Assembly (NCBI RefSeq): GCF_003129565.1
Contig: NZ_QETF01000013.1
Location: 1-64,000, forward strand
DNA length: 64,000 nucleotides
Origin: Salibaculum griseiflavum
GTDB lineage: Bacteria > Pseudomonadota > Alphaproteobacteria > Rhodobacterales > Rhodobacteraceae
Direction of reading: 5' to 3'
Below, one piece after another: positions 28,980 to 36,398 of this stretch (position 1 is the stretch's first letter; each line of letters starts with the position of its first letter). Under the pieces are notes generated by a model. The model saw nothing but the letters and a program-made list of their open reading frames with translations. It was not told the origin of the DNA and did no database searches. The position numbers and the translations under genes are program-made.

Positions 28980-29321
28980 TCAGCGGTTCAGGAACCAGGG
29001 ATCGACCCGTCGCCAGAAATGCAAAAGGTCCGAGGCGCGGGCCGGCACCTTGCCCATGGATTGCACCGCATGCACATCGGCCGCAACGAGGGCCGCAAAC
29101 TTGTAGGCACGCATCAGGACCACGGGCGGCGTGGTTTCGGAATCGACCATTTCCTCGATGGAGGCGGCAGCGTTGGTGAGGGCAAAGGCGATGGACAGGG
29201 CCGGTTCATTCGGCCAGCGCGTCGCCAAGAGCCGCACCAGACCGCCGATCCGGTCTTCATCGCCCTGTGTCAGCGTCTCGACCGAAAGGGCAATCATTCG
29301 ATCGAGGGAAGCATCATTCAT
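28980..29321 (-). CDS. Conserved protein of unknown function
   Basis: 113 residues, largely alpha-helical and without membrane segments or signal peptide. Notable stretches are LATRWPNEPALSIAFALTNAAASIEEMV and the C-terminal LLHFWRRVDPWFLNR. It converges with the winged-helix gene with a 6-bp gap. No known motif seen. Confidence 0.6.
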   Translation of the reverse strand: MNDASLDRMIALSVETLTQGDEDRIGGLVRLLATRWPNEPALSIAFALTNAAASIEEMVDSETTPPVVLMRAYKFAALVAADVHAVQSMGKVPARASDLLHFWRRVDPWFLNR

Positions 29322-29397
29322 AACCGCGTCTACTCAACACCACAGGCAAGATTCTTACTCTCTGCATGCCAAGGTGCAAGGCGGTCGAGACGTTCAT

Positions 29398-30615
29398 TCA
29401 GATAATCGCGCTTTCGCCGAAGCGCTCGCCACGCAGTACACGGTCGAGGTGAAACGGGCCGAGATCAAGCGTTTGATACGCACCCGACGTGATCCATTCC
29501 GCCAGACCTCGCCCCATCGCCGGCGCCTGTTGAAGCCCGTGGCCTGAAAACCCGTTCATGTAGAGGAAGTTCGATACCTCGGGGTCCGGCCCTACGATCG
29601 CATTCTGGTCGAACGTGTTGAACGCGTAATGCCCGGCCCACTCGTTGATCACGCGGATCGCCTCGAATTGCGGGATCCGCGTTGCAATGGCAGGCCATGC
29701 GACGTCCATCCAGAAATCGGGGTCCATCTCGAAATCATCGGGATCTGCCGCCGGGTCATCGGCCAGGTGACCGCCGGCAAGATAGGTATCCGGCCCGTCC
29801 TGGCGCACGTGAACGCCCGAGGTGTCGATGGTCAGGGGCAACTCTCCGGACAAGGGCTGCTCGGCCTTGAACACCCAGGAAAAACGCTTGCGCGGCTCGA
29901 CAGGGATATCGCGCCCGATCATGCCGGCGACACGCGCCGCGCGCGGCCCGGCCGCGTTGACCACGACACCGCAGGCGATGCGTTCACCGGATGACAGCTG
30001 CGCCGCCTCGACACGGGACCCTGACCGGTCTTTCTCGAGTCCGGCCACCTCGCCGGCGATGAACTCTGCCCCGTTGTCCTGCGCCTTGCGCCGGAACCAT
30101 TCGAAGACAGCACCGCCATCCCAATAGCCTTCGTCGCGCGCGTTGTGGCTTCCGAGGATCACATCGTCGAGGGCATAGAACGGGTAGGCCTCGGCGATCT
30201 CGCCGGGGGTCAACAGGCGCGAGGGCACGCCGCACTCCTGCTGCACCGCATGGGCCCGGCGCAGCCGGTCCGCCCCCGCCTCGTCCCCGGCCAGGTACAG
30301 GTAACCGAAGGACTGAATATGCTGGTCGGGCACCCGGTCATCCCCGCCCAAATGCGCCCGGAAATCGCGCAGGATTTCGGCGGTATATTGCGAGATGCGG
30401 ATGTTCAGAGCGTTACCGAATTGCTGCCGGATGCAGGAATTGGTGTGCGCGGTAGAGCAGGCAGCGTAGCTCGGGTCGCGTTCCACCACGAGCACCGAAC
30501 CGTCAAAATCCGGCGAGGTGGACAGGTGCCAGGCCAGCGACGATCCCATGATCGCGCCACCGATGATCACGACATCATAGGAGTCCTGCCCCGGATCTGT
30601 AGGAAATTTCGCCAT
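29398..30615 (-). CDS. FAD-dependent oxidoreductase of the DAO / sarcosine oxidase type
   Basis: 405 residues from the ATG at 30615; longer in-frame extension is unlikely because family members begin shortly before the Rossmann strand. The FAD motif is DVVIIGGAIMGSSLAWHLS. The DAO pattern continues with CGVVVNAAGPRAARVAGMIG and ends with NFLYMNGFSGHGLQQAPAMG, a typical FAD-binding C-terminal motif. It probably oxidises an amino acid or N-methyl amine; the substrate cannot be read. It is divergent from aroQ. Confidence 0.85.
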   Translation of the reverse strand: MAKFPTDPGQDSYDVVIIGGAIMGSSLAWHLSTSPDFDGSVLVVERDPSYAACSTAHTNSCIRQQFGNALNIRISQYTAEILRDFRAHLGGDDRVPDQHIQSFGYLYLAGDEAGADRLRRAHAVQQECGVPSRLLTPGEIAEAYPFYALDDVILGSHNARDEGYWDGGAVFEWFRRKAQDNGAEFIAGEVAGLEKDRSGSRVEAAQLSSGERIACGVVVNAAGPRAARVAGMIGRDIPVEPRKRFSWVFKAEQPLSGELPLTIDTSGVHVRQDGPDTYLAGGHLADDPAADPDDFEMDPDFWMDVAWPAIATRIPQFEAIRVINEWAGHYAFNTFDQNAIVGPDPEVSNFLYMNGFSGHGLQQAPAMGRGLAEWITSGAYQTLDLGPFHLDRVLRGERFGESAII

Positions 30616-30752
30616 ATTCTGCCTGTGTCTTGTCTGCCCGATCAGCATGGCGTGGCCGTGGTGCCGCCGTAAAGCGGTTTCCGCACTGACCGGCATGTTC
30701 AAGCCGCGCGGGCTTTGCTACGCATTATCAACGCAATGCGAAGGACGCGAAG

Positions 30753-31193
30753 ATGAGCAATCTGGTCTATATCCTGAACGGCCCAAACCTGAACCTGCTG
30801 GGCCGGCGAGAGCCCGAGATCTACGGCGCCGACACGCTGGAGGATGTCGCCGGCCGTTGCACGGAAGTGGCCAAAACAGAGGGGCTTACGGTCGAGCAGC
30901 GGCAATCCAATCACGAAGGACAGCTGATCGACTGGATCCACGACGCGCGCGACAAGGCGGCGGGGATCATCATCAACCCAGGCGCCTACACACACACCTC
31001 GATCGCGATCCTCGACGCTCTGAGCGCTTTCGGCGGGCCGGTCATCGAGCTGCATATCAGCCAGGTTCATCGACGGGAACGGTTCCGCCACCATTCCTAT
31101 GTCAGCCGCCGCGCCGACGTTGTCATAGCCGGCTGCGGCGTGCATGGCTACGAACTGGCCGTCCTTCACATGGCGAAACTGCTGCAAGGGTGA
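30753..31193 (+). CDS. aroQ: Type II 3-dehydroquinate dehydratase
   Basis: 146 residues, the usual length. It carries [19 protein letters not shown] (Arg/Tyr of the lid loop), [24 protein letters not shown] and the catalytic-loop [18 protein letters not shown]. It dehydrates 3-dehydroquinate in the shikimate pathway; aroC, the last shikimate enzyme, is at 52310. It ends two bases before the tRNA-Arg on the other strand. Confidence 0.96.
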   Translation: MSNLVYILNGPNLNLLGRREPEIYGADTLEDVAGRCTEVAKTEGLTVEQRQSNHEGQLIDWIHDARDKAAGIIINPGAYTHTSIAILDALSAFGGPVIELHISQVHRRERFRHHSYVSRRADVVIAGCGVHGYELAVLHMAKLLQG

Positions 31194-31194
31194 T

Positions 31195-31271
31195 TGGCGA
31201 TCCCGGCAGGATTCGAACCTGCAACCTGCCCCTTAGGAGGGGGCTGCTCTATCCAGTTGAGCCACGGGACC
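31195..31271 (-). tRNA. tRNA-Arg (anticodon CCT)
   Basis: 77 nt on the minus strand including an encoded CCA. The acceptor GGTCCCG pairs with CGGGATC with one G-T wobble. The anticodon stem GCCCC/GGGGC encloses the loop CTCCTAA, giving anticodon CCT. The T arm is GCAGG-TTCGAAT-CCTGC. Confidence 0.97.
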
Positions 31272-31344
31272 GCTGGCCCCTGAATGCCGCGTTTGGCGGA
31301 TCGGGGCAAGGGCTTGGACAACGCCCCGCAAGCAAGGTAACAAG

Positions 31345-32400
31345 GTGGCAAGGGACAATGGACAGGCCAGCACATTGAACAGTTCGAACAAGCGCCCGCT
31401 CACGCTTCGCGATGTCTCCGAGGCATCCGGCGTCAGCGAAATGACCGTCAGTCGCGTCTTGCGCAACAAGGGCGATGTCAGCCAGGCGACCCGTGAACGC
31501 GTGCAGGAAGCGGCGCGAACGCTCGGCTACGTGCCCAACAAGATCGCGGGCGCCTTGGCCTCGCAGCGGGTCAACCTCGTCGGAGTCATCATTCCAAGCC
31601 TCAAGAACATGGTCTTTCCGGAGGTGCTGTCCGGGGTTTCCGCGGCGCTGGAAGGCACCGAACTGCAGCCGGTCGTGGGCGTGACGGATTACTCACCCGA
31701 GAAGGAAGAAAAAGTCCTGTTCGAGATGCTGTCATGGCGACCTTCGGGGATCATCATCGCCGGTCTGGAACATACCGAACCCGCGCGGGCCATGCTGGAA
31801 CGGGCCGGCATTCCGATCGTCGAGATCATGGACACCGATGGCGACGCTGTGGACGCCAATGTCGGCATTTCGCACCGCCGCGCCGGGCGACTGATGGGCG
31901 AGGCGATCCACGAAGCGGGCTATCGCAAGATCGGGTTCCTGGGCACCAAGATGCCCCTCGATCACCGCGCCCGCAAACGGTTCGAGGGCCTGACCCGGGC
32001 GCTGGCAGGCCACGGGATCGAGATCGCCGACCAGGAATTCTATTCCGGTGGTTCGGCACTCTCCAAGGGGCGCGAGATGACCCAGGCCATGCTGACCCGT
32101 AGCCCGGACCTGGATTTCCTTTATTACTCCAACGACATGATCGGCGCGGGTGGTCTGCTATACCTGCAAGAGCAGGGGATCGACATTCCCGGCCGGATCG
32201 GTCTGGCCGGGTTCAACGGGGTCGAATTGCTGGACGGTCTGCCGCTACAGTTGGCGACGATGGATGCCTGCCGTGCCGAGATCGGCGAGGCCGCGGCACG
32301 GATCATCGCCGACCGCAATTCCGGCGCGGTCAAGGAAGGCGGCCAGCGAATCGAGCTGGAACCGAAGCTGGCCTATGGCGATACGCTCAGGCGGGACTGA
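31345..32400 (+). CDS. LacI family transcriptional regulator
   Basis: 351 residues from a GTG at 31345. The helix-turn-helix LTLRDVSEASGVSEMTVSRVLRNKG is at residues 19-43, with hinge VPNKIAGALASQRVN. The sugar-binding core has LVGVIIPSLKNMVFPEVLSGV, and IGLAGFNGVELLDGLPLQLATMD in the C-terminal lobe. This pattern is closest to gluconate (GntR-type) LacI repressors. The regulated genes are not obvious. It overlaps the next small gene by 26 bp. Confidence 0.9.
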   Translation: MARDNGQASTLNSSNKRPLTLRDVSEASGVSEMTVSRVLRNKGDVSQATRERVQEAARTLGYVPNKIAGALASQRVNLVGVIIPSLKNMVFPEVLSGVSAALEGTELQPVVGVTDYSPEKEEKVLFEMLSWRPSGIIIAGLEHTEPARAMLERAGIPIVEIMDTDGDAVDANVGISHRRAGRLMGEAIHEAGYRKIGFLGTKMPLDHRARKRFEGLTRALAGHGIEIADQEFYSGGSALSKGREMTQAMLTRSPDLDFLYYSNDMIGAGGLLYLQEQGIDIPGRIGLAGFNGVELLDGLPLQLATMDACRAEIGEAAARIIADRNSGAVKEGGQRIELEPKLAYGDTLRRD

Positions 32401-32812
32401 CCAGCCGACCGCCGGGTCGCTGACGGGGTCCTGGACGGGTCGCTATGACTATGCCAATCCCGCCGATGGAGAACCCGTTGCCTTTGACGCGGTGCTTACG
32501 CAGACCGGACCGACCCTGCGCGGCGAGACCGTCGAGACCAACACCTTCTGCGACAGCGCCGGCGATACATTGATGGCCGTGCTTTCCGGCACGCGCCGGG
32601 GCGGCAGCGTACGCTTCCTCAAGACCTACACGGATTTCGACACCAATTCTCGACCGACCTATGAAGGGGAAGTCAACGCAACGGCAACCCGCATCACGGG
32701 TCGGTGGTATTTTCCCGATGCCCCGCATGTGCACGGAACGTTCCTGATGGCGCGCACGCGCTCCGCCGCCGTGCGCCGGCCGGCAGAGGCGGCCGCGGTG
32801 ATCGACGCCTGA
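32375..32812 (+). CDS. Protein of unknown function
   Basis: 145 residues from the ATG at 32375, within the 3' end of the LacI gene. The body is a beta-rich pattern (GSWTGRYDYANPADGEPVAFDAVL, GGSVRFLKTYTDFDTN, GRWYFPDAPHVHGTFLMART) that looks like a small beta-barrel. No signal peptide is seen. The overlap points to translational coupling with the regulator. The start is uncertain; no family recognised. Confidence 0.6.
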   Translation: MAIRSGGTDQPTAGSLTGSWTGRYDYANPADGEPVAFDAVLTQTGPTLRGETVETNTFCDSAGDTLMAVLSGTRRGGSVRFLKTYTDFDTNSRPTYEGEVNATATRITGRWYFPDAPHVHGTFLMARTRSAAVRRPAEAAAVIDA

Positions 32813-32890
32813 GACGCCTTTGAGCGCGGCACGTGAATCGGCTCTGACCATACCCACATCCCTCGAATTCTGTGAAACCCAAGCCGCTTT

Positions 32891-32904
32891 TTGATCTGCA
32901 TCAA
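32891..32904 (+). promoter_or_regulatory. FNR/FnrL-type binding site
   Basis: TTGATCTGCATCAA is an exact match to the TTGAT-N4-ATCAA consensus for FNR-like regulators (FnrL in Rhodobacteraceae; Dnr/NnrR boxes are similar). It lies 175 bp before the TTG start of the sulfide:quinone reductase-like gene and 79 bp after the previous stop codon. The downstream gene pair is therefore the likely target. Confidence 0.75.
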
Positions 32905-33008
32905 GGAAACTTGGGCGATTTATGCCAAAAGCAACATGTTTTTATATTTCCCTTGCGTTGCAGCCGCAGGGAAGGAGCGCAAGGCAGCCCGGTTTCGGTG
33001 CCTGCCTT

Positions 33009-33047
33009 CCCCGCAACGATCACCTGGTTCCCTCGATCGTTGCGGGG
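33009..33047 (+). promoter_or_regulatory. Perfect 13-bp stem-loop in the leader of the SQR-like gene
   Basis: CCCCGCAACGATC (33009-33021) and GATCGTTGCGGGG (33035-33047) are perfectly complementary with a 13-nt loop, ending 31 bases before the start codon. No T tract follows, so it does not look like a simple terminator. It could be an attenuator, an RNA stabiliser or a dimeric protein site. Confidence 0.6.
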
Positions 33048-33078
33048 CGCGTTCCCAAATCGACGAACGGAGAGCGCC

Positions 33079-34413
33079 TTGCCCAAAGACACCCGACTCC
33101 TGCCCGGACTTGATCCGAGACCCAACCGCCGCGCATTTCTCGGTATGGCCGCTGGCGGTGCCGCCTTGGCCGCAGCGGGCGCCGGGCAGGCCCAGCCGGT
33201 GCCCACCAATGCAAAGATCGTCATCATCGGCGCAGGCGCTGGCGGCACGTCGCTTGCCAACCGCTTGGCGGACCGCCTGGACGGGGCCGATATCACCCTG
33301 ATCGATCCACGCCCGCAGCATCTTTACCAACCGGGCCTGTCTCTCGTCGCCGCCGGGTTGAAGCCCGCCGATTACGTTGTCTCAGAGACGACGGACTGGC
33401 TGCCCTCGGGCGTGACCCTGATTGCCGAAACGGCCACGGCGATCGACCCCGATGCGAGGACTGTGGCAACCGAGGGCGGACAGACCGTCTCCTATGACTT
33501 CCTGGTTGTCGCCCCCGGCCTCGTTCTGGACCACGATGCAATCGAGGGCTTCAGCCTCGACATGGTGGGTGAAAACGGGATCGGCGCGCTTTACGCGGGG
33601 CCGGACTACGCCGCGCGCACATGGGCCGCTGCCGGGCGCTTTGCCGAAGAGGGCGGCGTTGGGCTGTTCACGCGCCCCGCCACGGAAATGAAATGTGCAG
33701 GCGCGCCACTCAAGCACACGTTCCTGATCGACGACATCGCCCGTCGAGGCGGCAATCGTGGCAAGGCCGAATACATCTATGCCGCGCCGCAAGGGTCGCT
33801 TTTCGGTGTGCCGATCGTGGCCGAGAAGGTGCGCATGTTGTTCGGTGATCGCGGCATCGACACTGCCATGCAGCATACACTCAAGGCCATCGAACCGGGC
33901 ACGCGCCGCGCCACCTTTGCCGACAAGGACGGGTTCGATGTGGAGATGGACTATGACTACATCCATGTGATCCCGCCACAGCGCGCGCCGGATGTGATCC
34001 GCCAATCGGGCCTGTCCTGGGCCGACAAATGGGCCGACCAGGGCTGGGTGGAGTGCGACCAATACAGCCTGCGTCACCTGCGCTACGACAACATCTGGGC
34101 GCTGGGCGATGTGGCCGGCGTGCCCAAGGGCAAGACCGCGGCCAGCGTGAAATGGCAGGTGCCCGTCGTGGAGGATGGTATCGTCAGCGCCATTGCCGGC
34201 ATGGATCCGACTGAGACCTATAACGGCTACACCTCTTGTCCGATGATCACCAAGGTCGGTCGCGCCATGCTGATCGAGTTCGATTACAACAACGACCTTG
34301 TGCCGTCCTTCCCGGGCATCATCGCTCCGCTGGAAGAGCTTTGGATCAGCTGGCTGATGAAGGAGGTCGCCCTGAAAGCCACCTATAACGCCATGCTGCG
34401 CGGCCGCGCGTAA
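33079..34413 (+). CDS. Tat-exported sulfide:quinone oxidoreductase-like flavoprotein (type II SQR-like)
   Basis: 444 residues from a TTG at 33079 with GGAGAG seven bases upstream. A Tat signal (NRRAFLGMAAGGAALAAAGAGQA) precedes the FAD motif IVIIGAGAGGTSLANRLADRL. The two SQR redox cysteines are recognisable: KCAGAPLKHTFLIDD and YNGYTSCPMITK. IWALGDVAGVPKGKTAASV is the C-terminal FAD site. The whole C-terminal half follows the mitochondrial/type II SQR pattern. The likely role is periplasmic or membrane-face oxidation of sulfide or a related thiol, with electrons to quinone. It is 12 bp from a small membrane protein gene. Confidence 0.82.
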   Translation: MPKDTRLLPGLDPRPNRRAFLGMAAGGAALAAAGAGQAQPVPTNAKIVIIGAGAGGTSLANRLADRLDGADITLIDPRPQHLYQPGLSLVAAGLKPADYVVSETTDWLPSGVTLIAETATAIDPDARTVATEGGQTVSYDFLVVAPGLVLDHDAIEGFSLDMVGENGIGALYAGPDYAARTWAAAGRFAEEGGVGLFTRPATEMKCAGAPLKHTFLIDDIARRGGNRGKAEYIYAAPQGSLFGVPIVAEKVRMLFGDRGIDTAMQHTLKAIEPGTRRATFADKDGFDVEMDYDYIHVIPPQRAPDVIRQSGLSWADKWADQGWVECDQYSLRHLRYDNIWALGDVAGVPKGKTAASVKWQVPVVEDGIVSAIAGMDPTETYNGYTSCPMITKVGRAMLIEFDYNNDLVPSFPGIIAPLEELWISWLMKEVALKATYNAMLRGRA

Positions 34414-34425
34414 GGAGACAGACCC

Positions 34426-34782
34426 ATGCAAGAGATGACCCTTTCCACCATGCTGGCCGTCTTCGAAGAGATTTTCGGACGTGGCCTGTTCTGGATCATG
34501 GTGGCGCTGGCGGGGCTGGTCACACTGGCTTACCTCTACGTGCTGATCCGCGACCACGCCGTCAGCTGGCGCAAGTTTCTCTGGGCGCAGGTCTCGATGC
34601 CCGTGGGCGCGGTGCTGGCCGTGTGGTTCACGATGGCGATGACGGACTCGCAACTGGCCGATATCGGTGGACCGATCGACCTGATCGTCCTGCTGGGCGT
34701 CGCGGCCCTTGGCGCGGTCGGGGCAGCGATCCTGGTCTACACCGTGCAATCCCTCGTCTGGCCACCTTCGGAAGAGAGCTAG
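34426..34782 (+). CDS. DUF5368 family membrane protein
   Basis: 118 residues with three membrane segments at about 20-42 (LFWIMVALAGLVTLAYLYVLI), 52-72 and 82-110 (LIVLLGVAALGAVGAAILVYTVQSLV). A GGAGACAGACCC sequence precedes the ATG. Its tight linkage to the SQR-like gene suggests it anchors that flavoprotein or passes electrons to the quinone pool; this is inference. Confidence 0.75.
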   Translation: MQEMTLSTMLAVFEEIFGRGLFWIMVALAGLVTLAYLYVLIRDHAVSWRKFLWAQVSMPVGAVLAVWFTMAMTDSQLADIGGPIDLIVLLGVAALGAVGAAILVYTVQSLVWPPSEES

Positions 34783-34855
34783 TCTCTCTTCCACTGGGGC
34801 CGACACGCGTGCTAGAAAGCCCGCGATCTTCCCTGCCCCGAAAGGCCCGCATCCC

Positions 34856-35539
34856 ATGAGTTTCGACCGTTCGATCAAGATCGCCCCGTCGATCCTGTCC
34901 GCTGATTTCGCGAATTTCGGCGCGGAGATTCAGGCGATTGAAGCGCAAGGGGCCGATTGGGTCCATGTTGATGTGATGGACGGCCATTTCGTGCCCAACC
35001 TGACCTTTGGCCCGATGGCCGTCAAAGCCTTCCGGCCACATGTCAAAACGGTCATGGACGTGCACCTGATGATCGCGCCGGTCGATCCCTATATCGACGC
35101 CTATGCCGAGGCCGGGGCCGATATTCTGACCGCCCATGTAGAGGCCGGGCCGCATATTCATCGCACATTGCAGGCGATCCGTGCGGCGGGAATGAAGGCG
35201 GGTGTCGCGCTGAACCCCGGCACCCCGGCCGAGGCGGTCACGCATGTTTTGGACCTGACCGACCTGATCTGCGTGATGACCGTGAACCCTGGGTTCGGCG
35301 GCCAGAAATTCATCGACATGACAGCCAAGGTGCGGACGCTGCGCGACATGATCGGCGACCGACCGATCCATATCGAGATCGACGGTGGCGTCGATCCAAC
35401 GACCGCCCCCCTCGTCGCGGCAGCCGGGGCGGATGTCCTTGTTGCAGGGTCGGCGGTTTTCCGCGGCGGCTCTGTCGCCGATCCCGCACCCTATGGCGCC
35501 AATATCCGCGCGATCCGAGAGGCGGCTGTTAGCCACTGA
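34856..35539 (+). CDS. rpe: Ribulose-phosphate 3-epimerase
   Basis: 227 residues from the ATG at 34856; an open frame extends further upstream but family members start at IKIAPSILSADF. Landmarks are VDVMDGHFVPNLTFGP, MDVHLMI, MTVNPGFGGQKF and IDGGVDPTTAP. These supply the metal-binding His and Asp residues. It interconverts ribulose-5-P and xylulose-5-P in the pentose phosphate or Calvin pathway. Confidence 0.95.
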   Translation: MSFDRSIKIAPSILSADFANFGAEIQAIEAQGADWVHVDVMDGHFVPNLTFGPMAVKAFRPHVKTVMDVHLMIAPVDPYIDAYAEAGADILTAHVEAGPHIHRTLQAIRAAGMKAGVALNPGTPAEAVTHVLDLTDLICVMTVNPGFGGQKFIDMTAKVRTLRDMIGDRPIHIEIDGGVDPTTAPLVAAAGADVLVAGSAVFRGGSVADPAPYGANIRAIREAAVSH

Positions 35540-35690
35540 ATTTGCAGGATTATCTTTGCAACCTGGCTCACTGAGTTGCGGCGGGCCTCACCTCTACGTT
35601 GCAGAAATGAATCAATCATAGGTGGATTCCCGCCACAAAAACGCCCTGTTCCAAACTCTCTCTTGTCATAACGCCGTGGTTTTCTGACAA

Positions 35691-35717
35691 AGCGTTCAAC
35701 TTAACGCTGAAGTTAAG
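35691..35717 (+). promoter_or_regulatory. Two overlapping inverted repeats before the lysozyme-like gene
   Basis: AGCGTT (35691-35696) / AACGCT (35703-35708) and CTTAAC (35700-35705) / GTTAAG (35712-35717) each have a 6-bp spacer and share 35703-35705, so only one can form at a time in RNA. They end 14 bp before the ATG at 35732, over the ribosome binding region. TTAAC-N7-TTAAG resembles a CtrA site but is one base off the usual spacing. Confidence 0.45.
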
Positions 35718-35731
35718 ACCAGAGGTAGGTT

Positions 35732-36388
35732 ATGGCTTGGAAACCATCGCGCATGGCGTGGGTGGTCGTGGGTGCACTATTGTCTTTGACCCAAGGCCCC
35801 CAGGTGTCAGCCCAGAATGCAAACAGCCGCATCCAATCGTCTGCGGAGCCTGAACAGGTCATTCTGGCATCATCCGGCAGTTACGACGCATTCTTCGGCG
35901 CATTGCGGCACCGGGAATCCAGCGGAAATTACCGGGCCGTCAACACGTTGAACTTCATCGGTGCCTACCAATTCGGCGAGGCTGCTCTGATCGACCTGGG
36001 CTATGTGCGCCGCGACCGTGATGTCTATGACAACAATTTCAGTGGCGGATTCACCGGTAAGAACGGAATTCGTTCGGTCGCCGACTTCCTTGCCAACCCT
36101 GCGGTTCAGGACGATGCCGCACGCGAATGGATGCAGATCATGTGGCGCTATATCGAGGCCGATGGCCTTGATCGCTATGCATGGCGCCAGGTTGGTGGCG
36201 TCACGCTTTCGCCCAGCGGCATGCTGGCGGCGACCCACCTCCTGGGGCCAGGCGCGCTGCGTCAGTTCGTGAACTCGAACGGGCGCGCCGATATCCGCGA
36301 TCCATATGGCATGCCGCTGCGCAACTACATCGTCGATCTTGGCGGATATTCCATCCCATTCGCGCCGCGCGGTCCGGGACTGTCCTGA
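35732..36388 (+). CDS. Secreted lysozyme-like / transglycosylase-like protein
   Basis: 218 residues. A signal peptide ends near QGPQVSAQ (residue 28). The mature part has LRHRESSGNYRAVNTLNFIGAYQFGEAALIDLGYV, the ESSG-plus-GAYQF layout of goose-type/SLT lysozyme-like folds, with Glu in RESSG as the probable catalytic residue. SPSGMLAATHLLGPGALRQFV is the second conserved segment. It probably cuts peptidoglycan in the periplasm. It converges with the polysaccharide synthase gene (10-bp gap) and may open the wall for its product; that link is inference. Confidence 0.7.
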   Translation: MAWKPSRMAWVVVGALLSLTQGPQVSAQNANSRIQSSAEPEQVILASSGSYDAFFGALRHRESSGNYRAVNTLNFIGAYQFGEAALIDLGYVRRDRDVYDNNFSGGFTGKNGIRSVADFLANPAVQDDAAREWMQIMWRYIEADGLDRYAWRQVGGVTLSPSGMLAATHLLGPGALRQFVNSNGRADIRDPYGMPLRNYIVDLGGYSIPFAPRGPGLS

Positions 36389-36398
36389 TCCTGTCTCG

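Larger units (their letters stand above)
32813..33078 (+). promoter_or_regulatory. 266-bp leader region of the SQR-like gene (FNR box plus stem-loops)
   Basis: This is the longest gap without a gene. It contains a perfect FNR-type palindrome at 32891-32904. A 7-bp inverted repeat follows (CCTTGCG 32951-32957 / CGCAAGG 32978-32984), then a perfect 13-bp stem-loop (33009-33047). No convincing open frame was found in it. A weak -10-like TATGCC lies at 32921-32926, but its spacing to the FNR box is not the standard class II distance. Confidence 0.5.

Noticed and set aside
33009-33047. Rho-independent terminator in front of the SQR-like gene
   Set aside because: The stem is perfect, but no run of T follows on either strand and it lies just before a start codon.
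35700-35717. CtrA binding site (TTAA-N7-TTAA)
   Set aside because: The two TTAA half-sites are separated by eight bases, not seven. It was kept only as an inverted repeat.
35732-36388. Prophage lysin
   Set aside because: It has a cleavable signal peptide, and no holin, tail, integrase or packaging genes are near.
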